Shown here: one piece after another, positions 19,158 to 21,019 of the stretch | Layout: each line of letters opens with the position of its first letter | Numbering within the stretch: the first letter of the stretch is position 1 | Source of the DNA: Catenaria anguillulae PL171 | Lineage: Eukaryota; Blastocladiomycota; Blastocladiomycetes; Blastocladiales; Catenariaceae | Length of the DNA stretch: 21,019 nt | NCBI GenBank assembly: GCA_002102555.1 | Contig: MCFL01000361.1 | Location: 1-21,019, forward strand | Reading direction: 5' to 3' | The notes under the pieces: generated by a model | Database searches by the model: none | Told to the model about the DNA's origin: nothing | Seen by the model: the letters and a program-made list of their open reading frames with translations, nothing else | Program-made: the position numbers and the translations under genes

Positions 19158-20951
19158 ATGGTGCCCGCTGCTTCTTTGACGCCGCTGATGCGGCTGCTCT
19201 TGGCCGCTCTGGCCTTGGCTGCCACCACCGCTCTTGCCGCCCCGCAGTCCTCCTCAGCAACTGCTCCGCGCCAATCTTCATCTCCAACAACGTCTTCCTC
19301 GGCCGCTCCCGCATTCACTCTTCCCAACACGCTTACCGATGCCGGCCCGCGCGCCAACGGCTTCACTGTCTGGCACTCTGCACCCGTCCCTGCCTCTTGG
19401 CCAGTCATCTTTTCTGCGGCCCCACCCAACCTCGACCTTTCCAACCGCAACAACCCGTCCATTGACTCGGAGCCCTTCGTTTTCACTTGGACATTCTCGC
19501 CGCAGCCAAACACACCGCCCCAGCCCGCAGCATGCACCATTGCAGGCATGCCCTTTGTTAGCCCCTGCGTCGGCCGCGTCGTCGAGTTTACCTTTGCCGG
19601 TGCCGGCGACTTTACTGCACAGTGCATTGTGACCCGCGGGAATGAGCGCGTTGGTGTGCTCACTGTTCCCATTACCATTCAGCGCCCCGGATCCGGTGCG
19701 GACCGTCAGCGCGCCACGCGCCGCGAGTTCCGTGATTTGCACCCAGCCGACTGGTCCCGCTTTGTTTCCGCCGCCATGGGTCTCAAAGCCCTGCGCATCT
19801 GGGACCACATGTCGCTGACGCACGCCATGACCTTTCTCAACACGTCGGGCGGCATGCCCGGTGCAAGTCCGCGCACGTCGGCTCATTCGTCCCCTGCCTT
19901 CTTGACCTGGCATCGAGTCTATGTGCGCATCTTTGAGCGGCTGTTTGAAAAGATCCTGGGCGACGAGAGCTTTGGGTTGCCGTATTGGGACTGGACCATT
20001 GATGCGGCCGGCGGCCAGCTTTCCAGTTATCCAACGGATCACCCGAATTTGGCCTGGCTCAGGTCGTTCCGTCCGTCGGCGGCCAGTCCGTACCCATTGT
20101 TCACTGACAAGTATGTGGGTCCTTCGGGCGACTTGGCAAGGGCAGCGCAGTGCCGTCGGGCCCCTTCTGCTCAACCAACTCGGGGTCGTCGGCGTGCACA
20201 TCGAAATGGGAGATCCGCAGCGACTTGGGTTGGGAACCACGTTTGTCCAGCGTGCCCTGGGGAATGCCACCAATGTGCGGTTGCCACGGCAGAGCAGGTT
20301 GCATTGATGATGGACTTGACCGAGTACGACGTTGCCCATTTGATTCCGCAAAGTTTGGGGTGCGTTTGCGTCCAACGCCCTGCGTGGATTCCGGGCGGCG
20401 ATCGAAGGATGGGCGGTGGCCCGTTTGGTGGCATGCATAACGATGTGCATCGATGGATTGGTGGAACCATGTTGAATGGTACTCTTTTTTTTTGTTTTCT
20501 TCTTCAAGTAGCTGCCGGCGCATCATTGTTTTGACCCCGCTATGTGCTTTTTCAGTTCGGTACTCGATCCTTGATCCAGTCTTTCTCCTTCACCACAACA
20601 ATGTCGAGCGCCTCTTTTATTTGTGGCAAAAGCAACACTCCTGCCAAGTCGCTTCGTGCTGGCGCCCACGCACCTCGGATCTCAATGGCATGGCCGATTT
20701 GCCCGGCGTTGTCGCCACACGCTCTGGACTGCGACTCCGCGGACACATGATTGACGACGAAATGCACCATGGCGCATCCGCCACCAGGACGTATGGGCGC
20801 AGACGGCGTGTCGGATTACGTGTACGCGGATCCAAAGGTTGCGGGCCCGCCGCCGGGCATCTGGCGGATCCTGCAACCAGGGGTGCTGTGGCTCGGACAA
20901 GAACTCGACAAGTCGGGCAGTACCGTGTTTGACCGCCCGTCGCGGCCATGA
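19158..20951 (+). CDS. Secreted tyrosinase, with reading frame broken in linker and CuB half
   Basis: Type-3 copper oxidase making quinones from phenols (melanin, wall cross-linking). Signal peptide MVPAASLTPLMRLLLAALAL (start at 19158, A at -3), Ser-rich linker, beta-rich N-terminal domain, then CuA with His in LTHAM, AHSSPAF and FLTWHRVY, followed by GLPYWDWT. This part is open without a break to ~20138. From there family motifs continue but hop frames: AVPSGPF, TTFVQRALGNA, TAEQVALMMDLTEYDVA, PFDSAKFG, FASNALRGFRAAIEGW, GGGPFGGMHNDVHRW. Six apparent one-base losses lie at about 20139, 20229, 20285, 20335, 20359 and 20412, each at a short G or C run. An intron 20479-20555 (GTACTC donor, TTTTTCAG acceptor) leads to CuB, YSILDPVFLLHHNNVERLF. 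At least one more frame change follows near 20780. The end at the TGA at 20951 is tentative. Uncalled homopolymer bases are my first explanation, a decaying gene the second. Confidence 0.85.
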
Positions 20952-21019
20952 CGAGATGGTTCCGTTGGCATGGCTGTGTTGTTGCGACGGGGTGAGTTTG
21001 ATGGCGTCGGTTGTTTGAT

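Noticed and set aside
19278-20507. Minus-strand open frame of 409 residues
   Set aside because: Antisense to the tyrosinase, whose copper motifs are unmistakable. The antisense product has no recognisable feature.

Overview
This window looks like nuclear DNA from a fungus. It is GC-rich and gene-dense, with both strands used. Introns are short (75-225 nt), with GTACGT/GTACGG/GTATGC-type donors, CTCAAC/CTTAC/TTGAC-like branch sites and CAG/TAG acceptors. The recognisable genes (NAP-family histone chaperone, class I histone deacetylase, verprolin/WIP, kelch-type membrane protein, secreted tyrosinase) together with two large Thr/Ser-rich surface proteins suggest an early-diverging, perhaps zoosporic, fungus. 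A blastocladiomycete is my best guess; this is an inference, not proven. I see no mobile element, rRNA, tRNA or CRISPR array.

Layout. 1-984: no supported gene. 985-2216 (+): two-exon multi-pass membrane protein of unknown family. 2664-4023 (-): NAP1-type chaperone with a 10-nt first coding exon and probably an intron directly before the stop codon. 4748-8223 (-): 1125-residue mucin-like surface protein. 8224-9770: 1.5-kb divergent promoter region. 9771-12877 (+): 956-residue secreted Thr/Glu-rich repeat protein. 13394-15234 (-): kelch-like single-pass membrane protein with a Pro/Gln-rich tail. 15743-16717 (+): verprolin/WIP with two WH2 motifs. 16937-18507 (-): class I histone deacetylase. 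19158-20951 (+): tyrosinase with an intact N-terminal part, and a reading frame broken several times from the inter-copper linker onward.

Most interesting content. The two large surface proteins at 4748-8223 and 9771-12877 are divergently transcribed and appear to be paralogs. After splicing, each has an N-terminal module with exactly 16 cysteines in matching spacing, a long low-complexity Thr/Ser/Pro region, and a C-terminal module with 8 cysteines and a shared CGF motif. Their low-complexity middles are unrelated in sequence: an S/T mucin region with a 303-bp duplication in one, and perfect 30-bp and near-perfect 42-bp tandem arrays in the other. I recognise neither cysteine module as a named domain. 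They may be an undescribed family of fungal wall or matrix proteins.

Functional themes are chromatin (NAP1, HDAC), cell surface and wall (the paralog pair, kelch protein, tyrosinase) and actin (verprolin). The order looks like ordinary genome neighbourhood rather than one pathway. All exon boundaries were placed by eye from splice-site quality, reading phase and family motifs.
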